A DNA stretch of 64,000 nt, from contig NZ_CP030032.1 of the NCBI RefSeq assembly GCF_003258315.1, positions 2,581,804 through 2,645,803 of the forward strand, in the 5' to 3' direction. The notes beneath the pieces were generated by a model. That model did no database searches and was not told the DNA's origin. It worked only from the letters and a program-made list of their open reading frames with translations. Made by a program: the position numbers and the translations under genes. Below are positions 1 to 9,931 of the stretch, piece after piece; position 1 is the stretch's first letter, and each line of letters opens with the position of its first letter. Source of the stretch: Bradymonas sediminis. GTDB lineage: Bacteria; Myxococcota_A; Bradymonadia; Bradymonadales; Bradymonadaceae.

Positions 1-146
1 GCGTGCCTGCGCCGGTGAGGGTGCCGACCAAACAATTAAAACTGCGCCAACTCAAACCGGCGACCCGCGAGAATGCGCCGCTCAAGATTAACCCCGAACA
101 GCTACAACTCCTGCAAAAAACCGGGAAGGCGGTTAAGGCAGAATAA
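1..146 (+). CDS. C-terminal fragment of an unidentified protein
   Basis: An open frame enters from the left edge (first full codon at position 3) and stops with TAA at 144-146. The 47 visible residues are basic and rich in Lys, Gln and Pro, ending in a Lys/Ala-rich tail. There is no recognisable motif, so no function can be assigned. A hairpin terminator 70 bases downstream supports this being a real 3' gene end. Confidence 0.55.
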   Translation, partial: VPAPVRVPTKQLKLRQLKPATRENAPLKINPEQLQLLQKTGKAVKAE

Positions 147-215
147 AAGGATTATGATTTGAAGTGCCCCCCGGGCTTTGGTATAAAGCTCGCAGAACTT
201 CTTGCATAATTTAGC

Positions 216-251
216 AGGGTCATCGCATTGATGACCCTCTATTTCTTTTTT
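216..251 (+). terminator. Intrinsic terminator after the truncated gene
   Basis: A perfect 9-bp stem (AGGGTCATC at 216-224 and GATGACCCT at 230-238, 5-base loop) is followed by a T-rich run (CTATTTCTTTTTTC). It ends only about 20 bases before the next start codon at 272. It could therefore also act as a leader attenuator for that gene. Confidence 0.75.
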
Positions 252-271
252 CTACCTCACGCGGACGACGA

Positions 272-469
272 ATGGCGAGCGATAAACGCAAACAGAGTCT
301 CTACTTTCCAGTCGAATATTTAGATGAGATTCGCGCGGAATCACTGCGCCAGGATCGCTCGATGTCTTGGGTCGTGCAGAAGGCATGGGAGTTGGCGCGC
401 GAGACCATCACCCAATTTCCGTCGGCCAATGATTTTCTACCCGACGACCCGGCGGACGACGAATCATAA
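272..469 (+). CDS. Small TIGR04563-like protein, possible ribbon-helix-helix type
   Basis: A 65-residue protein. The N-terminal part has a beta-strand-like segment (residues 8-13, QSLYFP), a helix (EYLDEIRAESLRQ) and then DRSMSWVVQKAWELAR. This layout matches ribbon-helix-helix-like small proteins and, from memory, the TIGR04563 family common in myxobacteria, whose signature is a similar 'RQDRSLSWVVQ-AW' stretch. The tail is acidic (DDPADDES). Family members are small, often multi-copy and of unproven function; DNA binding is inferred from the fold only. The gene is monocistronic, lying between two hairpin terminators. No strong ribosome-binding site is visible before the ATG. Confidence 0.75.
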   Translation: MASDKRKQSLYFPVEYLDEIRAESLRQDRSMSWVVQKAWELARETITQFPSANDFLPDDPADDES

Positions 470-506
470 ACCGGCGTCGAAGTTTATCGCTTTGAGACCA
501 CAACAG

Positions 507-546
507 AAAAGCGGCCCCCACATCTTAGGATGTGGGGGCCGCTTTT
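507..546. terminator. Bidirectional terminator between convergent genes
   Basis: A near-perfect inverted repeat: AAAAGCGGCCCCCACATC is mirrored by GATGTGGGGGCCGCTTTT with a tiny loop. The A-run on the left and T-run on the right let it serve both the plus-strand small gene (ending 469) and the minus-strand lipoprotein (ending 658). Confidence 0.9.
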
Positions 547-657
547 CTTCTTGGCGCGAACCGACTCCTTTGCCGCGAACGAAGCGCCCGCTGTGCAGCA
601 GGTTCGCTGGCGCCCCCCGACGCGCCAGCGGCGGTCGAGTGGGCGCGCGGTGCCCGG

Positions 658-2307
658 TCAGGGTGCCGGGTGCACCGCGATATTCTCGACCGACTCGGAG
701 ATGGTCAGGTCGCCGATCCAATCGTGGTCTTTGCCGTTTCGAAGCACGCGCCACAGGTCATAGTTTTGCTGGGCGAATTGCTCACGGTCCACGTTCGGGT
801 TGGTCGCGGCGAAGGCGATATCATTGCCGTCCGGCGAGACCAGGGCCTCGAGGATATAGGGCGAGCAATTGGTGACGTCGGGCATGGCGTTGCCCTCATC
901 CCAGCAAAGATTGGCGTCAAACCCGGTGTCGGGGTTGCCCCAGACGACGCTAAAATCTTTGGCGCGCGGGTTGATCTTAATGATATCGCTGTCGCCAACC
1001 ATGCCCTCACTGGTGCAGTCGCGACGCGCCACGCCGTAGAGGTTTCCGGAGTTGTCAAAGCTGACCGGACCGTCAAATTTCGTGTAGTGATAGGTCGGGT
1101 CGTCGGCGCTCAGGTCACAGCCGCTTCGGGGGGTGTCGCCTGGCACAGCGCGCTGGTACGGCGTATCGGACAGGCCGACGGGTACACGCGCCGGGATACA
1201 CTCCGACACCGACTCACCGCCGGGCTGGTAGCACTGATGAACGCCCCCGCAGTCGCTGTCGGAAGCACATTCTTCGCCAAGCGTCGCGAGGTTATCCAGG
1301 TCGAGGAAGTGGGCCGTCAACTCGATGACCGAGCAGAAGTTATTGGCGCCGCAAACCTTGACCGGGCCGGAGCAATCCGCCGCGGTTTCGCATTCTTGGT
1401 AGTCGTTCGGGGCGTTGACGACGAAGGCCAAAAGCTTGCCGTCCGGCGACACCGCGGTCGGCATGGTGGAGCCATAGTAACTACCGGCGCCGCCGGCATA
1501 ATTCACACCATTGAGCGTATAAACCGACTCAAGCGCAGCGCTGGTGAAGGCGCCGACTTTAAGCTCGAGCGTGTCGAGGGTGGGGGTGAACGCGAACGCG
1601 ACGTCGGCGTCCGGGTCGACGTGCCAGCCACCGGCGAGGCTGTCTTCGCCGCCGCCGACCATCGCGATCTCACGCTCTGAGCCGCCCGCGCCCAGCGAGA
1701 GGAAATACGAGGTGCCGCCCTTGTTATAGGTCAGGCCATTGCCCGCCGCGCTGATCGAGGTCACCCCGGTCGCGACCTGTGTTCCGGCGCCCTGGAGCTC
1801 AAAATTCTCAACCTCAACCGCGAAGAGATTCAAGCCCTGCGGGGCGTTCGGGTCGATCTCGGCCCAGGCGTAATATTTCATATCTTCGGTCAGCCAGCAC
1901 CCGCGGTCGCAGGGGTGGTCGGCGTCGCCGAGTTGGTAGTCGGTGCCATCGGCGGTTGAGCGAACGTGCAGATATTTGGTCGACGCCGTCTTATTCTCGC
2001 GAATATAGGAGATATAATAGTCATCGGCGGTGACGACCTCTCCTTCCCCACCCCCGTCATTATTGGTGGTGGCGTCCGGCGAGTTATTATTGGAGCCGGT
2101 GGTCGGCGTGACGCACACCTGATCTCGGCAGACAAGACCCTGCTGACAATCCTTGCCGACGGTGCAACTCTCGCCCTCTTTTGCGCCCGCGTCCGAGTCG
2201 TCGGAGCAGCCCACGCCCAGGCTCAAGCAGCCCATCAATACACCCGCGTAGAGAGCCGATGTCGGCGCTCGAAGGGAAAATAGATTTCTCAAATCTGTCG
2301 ATTTCAT
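658..2307 (-). CDS. PD40/TolB-like lipoprotein with Cys-rich motifs
   Basis: The 549-residue protein starts with a lipoprotein signal peptide. I chose the ATG at 2307 because it puts the lipobox (LGVGC) about 30 residues in; the open frame extends further upstream, to 2394. After the lipid-anchored Cys comes a short Cys pair region (GESCTVGKDCQQGLVCRDQVC), a pattern common in myxobacterial and bradymonad surface proteins. An Asn/Gly/Glu linker follows, then a long beta-rich body. Blocks such as 'SPDGKLLAFV' and 'SPDGNDIAFAATNP' are typical of PD40/TolB beta-propeller blades. Two further Cys clusters interrupt the propeller at about residues 310-380. It is likely anchored in the outer membrane. 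The substrate or partner is unknown, and no enzyme motif is seen. Confidence 0.8.
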   Translation of the reverse strand: MKSTDLRNLFSLRAPTSALYAGVLMGCLSLGVGCSDDSDAGAKEGESCTVGKDCQQGLVCRDQVCVTPTTGSNNNSPDATTNNDGGGEGEVVTADDYYISYIRENKTASTKYLHVRSTADGTDYQLGDADHPCDRGCWLTEDMKYYAWAEIDPNAPQGLNLFAVEVENFELQGAGTQVATGVTSISAAGNGLTYNKGGTSYFLSLGAGGSEREIAMVGGGEDSLAGGWHVDPDADVAFAFTPTLDTLELKVGAFTSAALESVYTLNGVNYAGGAGSYYGSTMPTAVSPDGKLLAFVVNAPNDYQECETAADCSGPVKVCGANNFCSVIELTAHFLDLDNLATLGEECASDSDCGGVHQCYQPGGESVSECIPARVPVGLSDTPYQRAVPGDTPRSGCDLSADDPTYHYTKFDGPVSFDNSGNLYGVARRDCTSEGMVGDSDIIKINPRAKDFSVVWGNPDTGFDANLCWDEGNAMPDVTNCSPYILEALVSPDGNDIAFAATNPNVDREQFAQQNYDLWRVLRNGKDHDWIGDLTISESVENIAVHPAP

Positions 2308-2563
2308 AGCGTAATCCAGCAATTTTCGTGTGTGAACCCATGCCCTCGACGGCGTCGAAGCGCGGATATCGTGATTTATCAGGAAATTAGTCAATCGGTG
2401 TCATGCATGACACGATTGTAATTCGTCGCCAAACACCTGCGACTATAGAAATGCAGGGGCTTCGAATCAAGCGGGAGTGGGCATAATCTCGCGAATCTGC
2501 GCCAGGGAAGGCGCGAGTATGCCCCGAAATCGAGGCCGGCAGGCGGGAAGTCGAAGCGGCGGC

Positions 2564-4024
2564 CTATTTTCGAACGGCGAGATAAACCACATAGCCGTCG
2601 CGCAGGACCTTCAGGCGCACGAATTGCCCCTCGACAATCGAATTAAGGGCGTTGTCGAATTCAGACGAGTCGGCGACTTCGGCGTTGCCGACCTCGATGA
2701 TGACGTCTTTTCGGCGCAGCCCGGCGATATTGGCGGAGGAGCGGGTGCCGACCTTGGTGACCACGACGCCGCGGTGGCCCGAGGCGCCCAGTTCGTCGGC
2801 CAGGCTTCGGGTAAGCGGTTCGACCTCGACGCCAAATTCGGGGTGCAGGTTCGTCGAAGCCACCCTGGCCTGGCGGCCCGGAATCTTAGGAATCGTCTGG
2901 TCCGGCAATTTGCCCATCTTGACCGCGAGGGTGCGGCGCTCGCCGTCGCGCAAGACGTCGATGTCGACCACCCGCCCCGCCCCGGCGGTCGAGGAGAGCC
3001 AGCGTAGACTGACGCCGCTGTCCAGCGAGTCATTGTCAAAGCCCAGGACCACGTCCCCAACCTTGAGCCCGCCCCTGGCGGCGGGGCTCTCGGCGACGAC
3101 CTCGGTCACCACCGCCCCGGTGGCCGACTCCAGGCCAAAGGAATTCGCCAGGCGCATGTCCAGCGGCTGAACCCGAACGCCGAGCCAACTGCGCACCACA
3201 TAGCCGGTCTTGGCCAGGTGCGGCAGGATCGTCTTGACCACGCGGATGGGGATCGCAAAGCCGATGCCCTGGCCGTGTCGATTGATCGCGGTGTTTATTC
3301 CGATGACCTCGCCGCTCAGCGAGATGAGCGGCCCGCCCGAGTTGCCCGGGTTGATGGAGGCGTCGGTCTGAATAAAGTCGACATAATTTTCTTCTTGAAT
3401 GCCGAGGTCTCGCCGGTCCAGGGCGCTGATAATCCCGGTGGTCACGGTATGACTGAGGCCCATGGGGTTGCCGATCGCCAGGACGTGCTCGCCGGCGCGC
3501 AGGTGGGCGCTGTCGCCCAGCGCGATGGCTTCGAGTTTTTGTTTGGCTTCAATCTTGAGCAGGGCCACGTCGGTCTGAGGGTCCACGCCGACGATATGCC
3601 CGTCGAATTCGCTCTTATCGAGCAGGCGCACCTTCACCTCGTCGGCCCCATTGACCACATGATAATTGGTTAAAATATAGCCGTCGGGGTGGATGATAAA
3701 TCCACTGCCCTGGGCCAATCGGCGCGACTTTCGCTGGGGGGCGCCGAAGATCCCCGCGTGCGCGGAGCCGGCGTCATAGGTGACGATGAGGTTGACCACT
3801 GCGGGGCTGAGTTCGGCGGCCAGGTTGGCCAGGCTGGAGAATCGCAGCGGAGCGTCGGGGTCGATGCCGGGCTCGGCGCGCCCGTCAATCCACACCTTTT
3901 CGGGCGCCTCGGCGTTCGCCTGAGCCCGGGCAGGCGCGGCGAAAATCCCCTGTCCAACCAGGAGCGCTGCGCAGAGCATAAGGACGTGAACGGGGCGTGA
4001 AATCAGATTCATTTCGCGTTTCAT
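2564..4024 (-). CDS. HtrA/DegP-type periplasmic serine protease (S1C)
   Basis: A trypsin-fold protease of about 486 residues with two C-terminal PDZ domains, for periplasmic protein quality control. The signal peptide (hydrophobic core PVHVLMLCAALLVGQ, then AxA-like APARAQA) follows the chosen ATG at 4024. GAGGG lies 11 bases upstream of that ATG; another ATG at 4033 is too close to it. The catalytic triad is complete: His122 in LTNYHVV, Asp152 in QTDVALLKI and Ser229 in NPGNSGGPL. PDZ1 (about residues 280-370) contains the GVV(T/V)xVxxxSPAARGGL pattern. PDZ2 (about 385-486) contains GVVVTKVGTRSSANIAGL. The size and two-PDZ layout fit DegP/DegQ/MucD. It lies on its own between a TetR gene and a lipoprotein gene. 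Confidence 0.93.
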   Translation of the reverse strand: MKREMNLISRPVHVLMLCAALLVGQGIFAAPARAQANAEAPEKVWIDGRAEPGIDPDAPLRFSSLANLAAELSPAVVNLIVTYDAGSAHAGIFGAPQRKSRRLAQGSGFIIHPDGYILTNYHVVNGADEVKVRLLDKSEFDGHIVGVDPQTDVALLKIEAKQKLEAIALGDSAHLRAGEHVLAIGNPMGLSHTVTTGIISALDRRDLGIQEENYVDFIQTDASINPGNSGGPLISLSGEVIGINTAINRHGQGIGFAIPIRVVKTILPHLAKTGYVVRSWLGVRVQPLDMRLANSFGLESATGAVVTEVVAESPAARGGLKVGDVVLGFDNDSLDSGVSLRWLSSTAGAGRVVDIDVLRDGERRTLAVKMGKLPDQTIPKIPGRQARVASTNLHPEFGVEVEPLTRSLADELGASGHRGVVVTKVGTRSSANIAGLRRKDVIIEVGNAEVADSSEFDNALNSIVEGQFVRLKVLRDGYVVYLAVRK

Positions 4025-4283
4025 CGGTGTCATTTCCCTCAGGCGCGCCAGGCAGATGTTAATATCTAGCGTCCCAAGCAAAATTGAAGCGCTATAGACA
4101 TTACGGATAACGGGTAAAGAAGTGCCGGGGGGTAAAACAAATGAATCGGCCCCATTAATCCACGCCCTCTTCCCATGCTTGCACCGACTAAAGGTGTTCA
4201 CCAATCGTGGGGGCGCAACGCCCGGACGTCGGGGCGTGGTATCTCCTCAAAGAACCTGCGCTGAGCGCACCGGGCTCATCAAC

Positions 4284-4871
4284 TCAGCGGGCACCGAGCA
4301 TATCAGCGTAGAGTTCGGCGAGCGTGTCGAGGTAGGCCATACAGGTGCTCTCCCTGATTGAGCGCCCCTGCGACCGCTCCATCACCGCCCCGCCGTGGAT
4401 CGCGCCCAGAAAAGCAAGTGCAACCGCGCTAAAATCAACGTTTCGAATCACTCCGCGGCGATGCAGATTCGCAAGCCAATCGGCGACGGTTTCGATGATG
4501 GGCACCAGCGGAGAATTCTGCTCGCCATGGAGCAACTCGCTCGACACGATGCTCCATTGCATCGCGTACACGGTGCATATCGACTTGGGGAAAAACTCCA
4601 GTCCGACGCGCGCTACCTCACGCAGTTGGACGAGCAGCGGACGCTCGTCATCCGGCTGGGGAAGCTTCACGCCCCATTCCATTGTACTCAGCGGCTGAAG
4701 CGCCGCGACGACCAGGTTCGCTTTTCCGTCGAACCGCTTAAGCAATGCCTGAGCCGACACGTTCACCTGCTCGGCGATCGTCGAGGTCGGGACCTCCGGG
4801 CCGTACTCCAAAATACAGGCCCTCGCCGCCTCAATAATCTCTTCGTCTGACACCTTTTGGGGTCTCGCCAT
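4284..4871 (-). CDS. TetR/AcrR-family transcriptional regulator
   Basis: A 195-residue protein. The N-terminal helix-turn-helix of TetR type is clear: DEEIIEAARACILEYGPEVPTSTIAEQVNVSAQALLKRF at about residues 9-47, followed by a helical ligand-binding domain. The start at 4871 is preferred because GGTGAG lies just upstream; the open frame extends four codons further. The ligand is unknown. It is transcribed away from the AMIN-domain gene at 5416, with a 544-base intergenic region that holds a perfect inverted repeat (5262-5287). Self-regulation or control of a neighbour is possible but not shown. Confidence 0.88.
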   Translation of the reverse strand: MARPQKVSDEEIIEAARACILEYGPEVPTSTIAEQVNVSAQALLKRFDGKANLVVAALQPLSTMEWGVKLPQPDDERPLLVQLREVARVGLEFFPKSICTVYAMQWSIVSSELLHGEQNSPLVPIIETVADWLANLHRRGVIRNVDFSAVALAFLGAIHGGAVMERSQGRSIRESTCMAYLDTLAELYADMLGAR

Positions 4872-5415
4872 TTTTCTCACCACGGCAAAAGTTCTTTTTA
4901 TTACAATTATTACGCTTCAATTAATCCAACCTTGAAGCGGCGCACGCCATGCAACCCATCGACCAGACAATTTTATTCACGATGGGCGAATAGATTCAGC
5001 AGCACTCCTAAAAACCCAAACCCGATAGCCACCTCGATATTGGCCCTCAGTATCCGGAGAACAGGCGAAGGGAGTGCGGTTTGCCCGACGCGCCCATCGA
5101 GTCGATGCGTTCATCGCAAGGAGTGTGGAACGTAGGCACCCGCCTCCGATCTACCATTGGGTGGCCTATGCTCTTTCCACACGATATTCAAACTCAGTTT
5201 CTTGCGCTCCTGCTTCGGTATGAAACACATGTATGCAAATCGGAGACAAATGAGCAACTCTGGCGATAAAATTTCTTTTTTATCGCCATGCGTGTCACCG
5301 AGATATGCACGCTAAACTTGCTCTGCGCAAACTCTCGGGTGATACTGGGGCGAATAGAATTCTACTTCATTGAGCAGATTCGTGTTTCCCCGGGCGTCAA
5401 CTTAAGGTTTTTACG
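4872..5415. other. Long, lower-GC intergenic region with a decayed ORF fragment
   Basis: A divergent spacer of 544 bases between the TetR gene (minus) and the AMIN gene (plus). It starts with an AT-rich block (4885-4925). On the minus strand, codons from 5110 down to the stop at 4973 encode 45 residues including a credible membrane helix (core IEVAIGFGFLGVLLNLFA). There is no usable start codon and an in-frame stop lies directly upstream, so this looks like the decayed 3' end of a membrane-protein gene. No RNA gene was recognised. Confidence 0.4.
5262..5287. promoter_or_regulatory. Perfect 10-bp inverted repeat, possible operator
   Basis: GGCGATAAAA at 5262-5271 is mirrored exactly by TTTTATCGCC at 5278-5287 with a 6-base spacer. 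No T-run follows on either side, so a terminator is less likely than a protein-binding site. It lies about 130 bases upstream of the AMIN gene start and about 390 bases upstream of the TetR gene start. The binding protein is unknown. Confidence 0.4.
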
Positions 5416-6180
5416 ATGAATTTATTGGGTCAACGCATCTTCTTCGCCGGTGTCGCGGCGATCACAGTGGTCGGTCTCGCGTCACCCGTGGCCGCGCAAC
5501 AAATCCATCGCTATGGCGAGGCGCCGGCGGGCTCCGCGGGCACCACGCAGGGCGTGTCGGCGCAGGGAGGGAGCGCTGCCAGCCCGACGTCCCCGGCGGC
5601 CCGACAGGACGGCCAAGCCAGCGAAGAGCCGGCGGGCCACTCCGGTGAGGTACGCATGTCCGCGGCGGGCCGCGTCAACAACCCGGGCGCCCGCCAGACC
5701 CTCGACCTCACGATCGACAAGCTCTATCGCGGCGTGATCCCGGGCATGCGCGACAGCGTCGCGCACCTGAGCCGGGCGCGCACCAAAGGCCAGGACGAGT
5801 CGAATCGCAATGAATTAACCTGGCTGGGGTTTGAGCCCACCGACGCCTACACCCGCGTGTTCTTCCAGACCGCGCGCAAGGCCGACTATAAGATCCTGCG
5901 CAAGCAGAACCCCGCGCAGGTCGAGATCACGCTAAATAATACCGAGATCGCCGCGCGCAATTTCAGCCGCTTCATTGACACGAGCTTTTTTGAGCGCAAC
6001 GTCAAACGTGTTGAGACGACCAAGATCGACGCGTCGACCCTGAAGATCACCATCGAGTTGGGCAATTTTGTCCAACCCACCGTGCGTGAGTCCGACAATT
6101 ATGTCTATTTTGACTTCCCAAATGACTCGGCGAAGTCGGCCGCGCCGACGCGCACCGAGTCCGCAGCCCCCCTTGATTGA
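5416..6180 (+). CDS. Exported AMIN-domain-like protein
   Basis: A 254-residue protein with a Sec signal peptide (hydrophobic IFFAGVAAITVVGLA, then SPVAAQQ, about residues 8-28). A Gly/Ala/Ser/Pro-rich disordered stretch runs to about residue 90. A beta-rich C-terminal domain follows at about residues 130-240 (WLGFEPTDAYTRVFFQT, VEITLNNTEI, LKITIELGNFVQPTVRE). This pattern resembles AMIN domains, which target periplasmic proteins such as PilQ and AmiC to peptidoglycan or septa. There is no amidase or secretin domain, so a binding or scaffold role is the most that can be inferred. The gene is monocistronic and ends at a terminator. Confidence 0.75.
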   Translation: MNLLGQRIFFAGVAAITVVGLASPVAAQQIHRYGEAPAGSAGTTQGVSAQGGSAASPTSPAARQDGQASEEPAGHSGEVRMSAAGRVNNPGARQTLDLTIDKLYRGVIPGMRDSVAHLSRARTKGQDESNRNELTWLGFEPTDAYTRVFFQTARKADYKILRKQNPAQVEITLNNTEIAARNFSRFIDTSFFERNVKRVETTKIDASTLKITIELGNFVQPTVRESDNYVYFDFPNDSAKSAAPTRTESAAPLD

Positions 6181-6196
6181 TTGATAGCCCACTAGA

Positions 6197-6222
6197 CAAA
6201 AGGCGCCTCAATGAGGCGCCTT
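6197..6222. terminator. Bidirectional hairpin between convergent genes
   Basis: AAAAGGCGCCTCA and TGAGGCGCCTT form an 11-bp stem with almost no loop. It lies between the AMIN gene (plus, ending 6180) and the TPR gene (minus, ending 6252). Confidence 0.8.
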
Positions 6223-6251
6223 CGTCCCGGCGAGCCCTGCCCTATGAGAGA

Positions 6252-6998
6252 TTAGGCGGGGCGCGCTTTTAGGCGAGCGAAACGCTCACGCAGTTTGGAT
6301 AACTTGGGGTGCTCGGGGCTCAACGCCTCGATACGCGTGAGCGCTTCAAGGGCGAATTCAGGGTCCTCGATATTGAGGCCAAAGCGCATCAGTATGATGA
6401 AGACCTCGACGTTGTCGGGCTCCATGCTGGCCGCCCGGCGCAGATTCTCCTCGCAGGCTTCGACCACCAGGGGGTCATTGTTGCGCAATTTATATCGCGC
6501 GTAATGAAGGTAGGCGAGCAGAATTCCGCGGGTGGGGTCATGGTCCACCGCCCGGTGCAGGCAGTCTTCGGCGGCGTTCAAATCCCCCAGGCGCAAATAC
6601 GTCAGCCCATCGCGGAAATAGATATCCCCTAAATGCACGCAATCATCATCGTGGGCCGGGACCACGAAGCCTGGCAGGTTCTGGGAGGCTCGCCTTGCAT
6701 CAACCATCGCATTCTCTCTTCCGTTAATCGCCACCATCGCGCGGCTCAGCGCGCTGCGAATCTCCTGCGCCCGCACGGTCAACTCCGGGTCATCGAAGCG
6801 CCGAAAATTCTCCACCCGATAGAAGCGCTCGTATCGCTCAAAGCGCTCACGCACCAATTGAATGTCGCAATTCGGCGCCAGATTCATCACGCCATAGGGG
6901 TCGCGGGTCTGCGAAATCCGCTCGAAATCCGCCTCGACCATCGCGCGGATTTCGGCAGCGCGCTCATTGCTTCGCGAGGATTTGAAAGAATCGCTCAT
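6252..6998 (-). CDS. TPR protein with J-domain-like N-terminus
   Basis: The ATG at 6998 gives 248 residues; the open frame runs to 7037. The first part contains 'RDPYGVMNLAPNCDIQLVRERFERYERFYR...', which follows the spacing of a DnaJ domain ('YxvLgl...vkkayrklal.yHPD') but lacks the HPD tripeptide that stimulates Hsp70. The C-terminal half (about residues 115-230) contains three to four tetratricopeptide-like helical pairs (DGLTYLRLGDLNAAEDCLHRAVDHDPT and AASMEPDNVEVF). There is no signal peptide, so it is probably cytoplasmic. It probably acts as a protein-protein adaptor; the partner is unknown. It is convergent with the AMIN gene and divergent from queA. Confidence 0.7.
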   Translation of the reverse strand: MSDSFKSSRSNERAAEIRAMVEADFERISQTRDPYGVMNLAPNCDIQLVRERFERYERFYRVENFRRFDDPELTVRAQEIRSALSRAMVAINGRENAMVDARRASQNLPGFVVPAHDDDCVHLGDIYFRDGLTYLRLGDLNAAEDCLHRAVDHDPTRGILLAYLHYARYKLRNNDPLVVEACEENLRRAASMEPDNVEVFIILMRFGLNIEDPEFALEALTRIEALSPEHPKLSKLRERFARLKARPA

Positions 6999-7133
6999 AG
7001 TTGCAAAACTGGGTATAGAGTTCCACTTGGGCGTCATGCGCCGAAGCGCCTACGAATGAGGTCCACGAAATTTTAAAGTAGGCAAACGTCCTGACCTGAG
7101 ACTAGACGGGATCACCAAAAGGAGCAACCGCGA

Positions 7134-9670
<2,537 letters not shown>

Positions 9671-9746
9671 TCGGCGCCGCGCGGACGGCGCTCTCCCTGC
9701 CCATGGCGTCACCCCCGAGTTGCAATAAAGCGTCCTGATTCACCCC

Positions 9747-9774
9747 AAACCCTCCGGAGAAATCCGGAGGGTTT
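9747..9774 (+). terminator. Terminator of the queA-tgt operon
   Basis: AAACCCTCCGGA and TCCGGAGGGTTT form a perfect 12-bp stem with a GAAA loop. It lies about 75 bases after the tgt stop. Confidence 0.85.
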
Positions 9775-9931
9775 GGCGCTTCTTGAAGCGCCGCCCCTGT
9801 AATACGCGCTGCGCGGCCCCGAGTAATTGATTCGCTTATCTCAAAAAAATTTCACCTATGATTACGTTGAATTTTGATTTCATGTCATGAAGTACGTCCT
9901 AATCAACACACTAAAAATTGGACGAAATACT

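Noticed and set aside
532-1680. Long plus-strand ORF of 382 residues opposite the PD40 lipoprotein
   Set aside because: It is the complement of a well-formed lipoprotein gene with a signal peptide and lipobox. Composition is Val/Ala/Arg-rich as expected for a shadow frame in GC-rich DNA.
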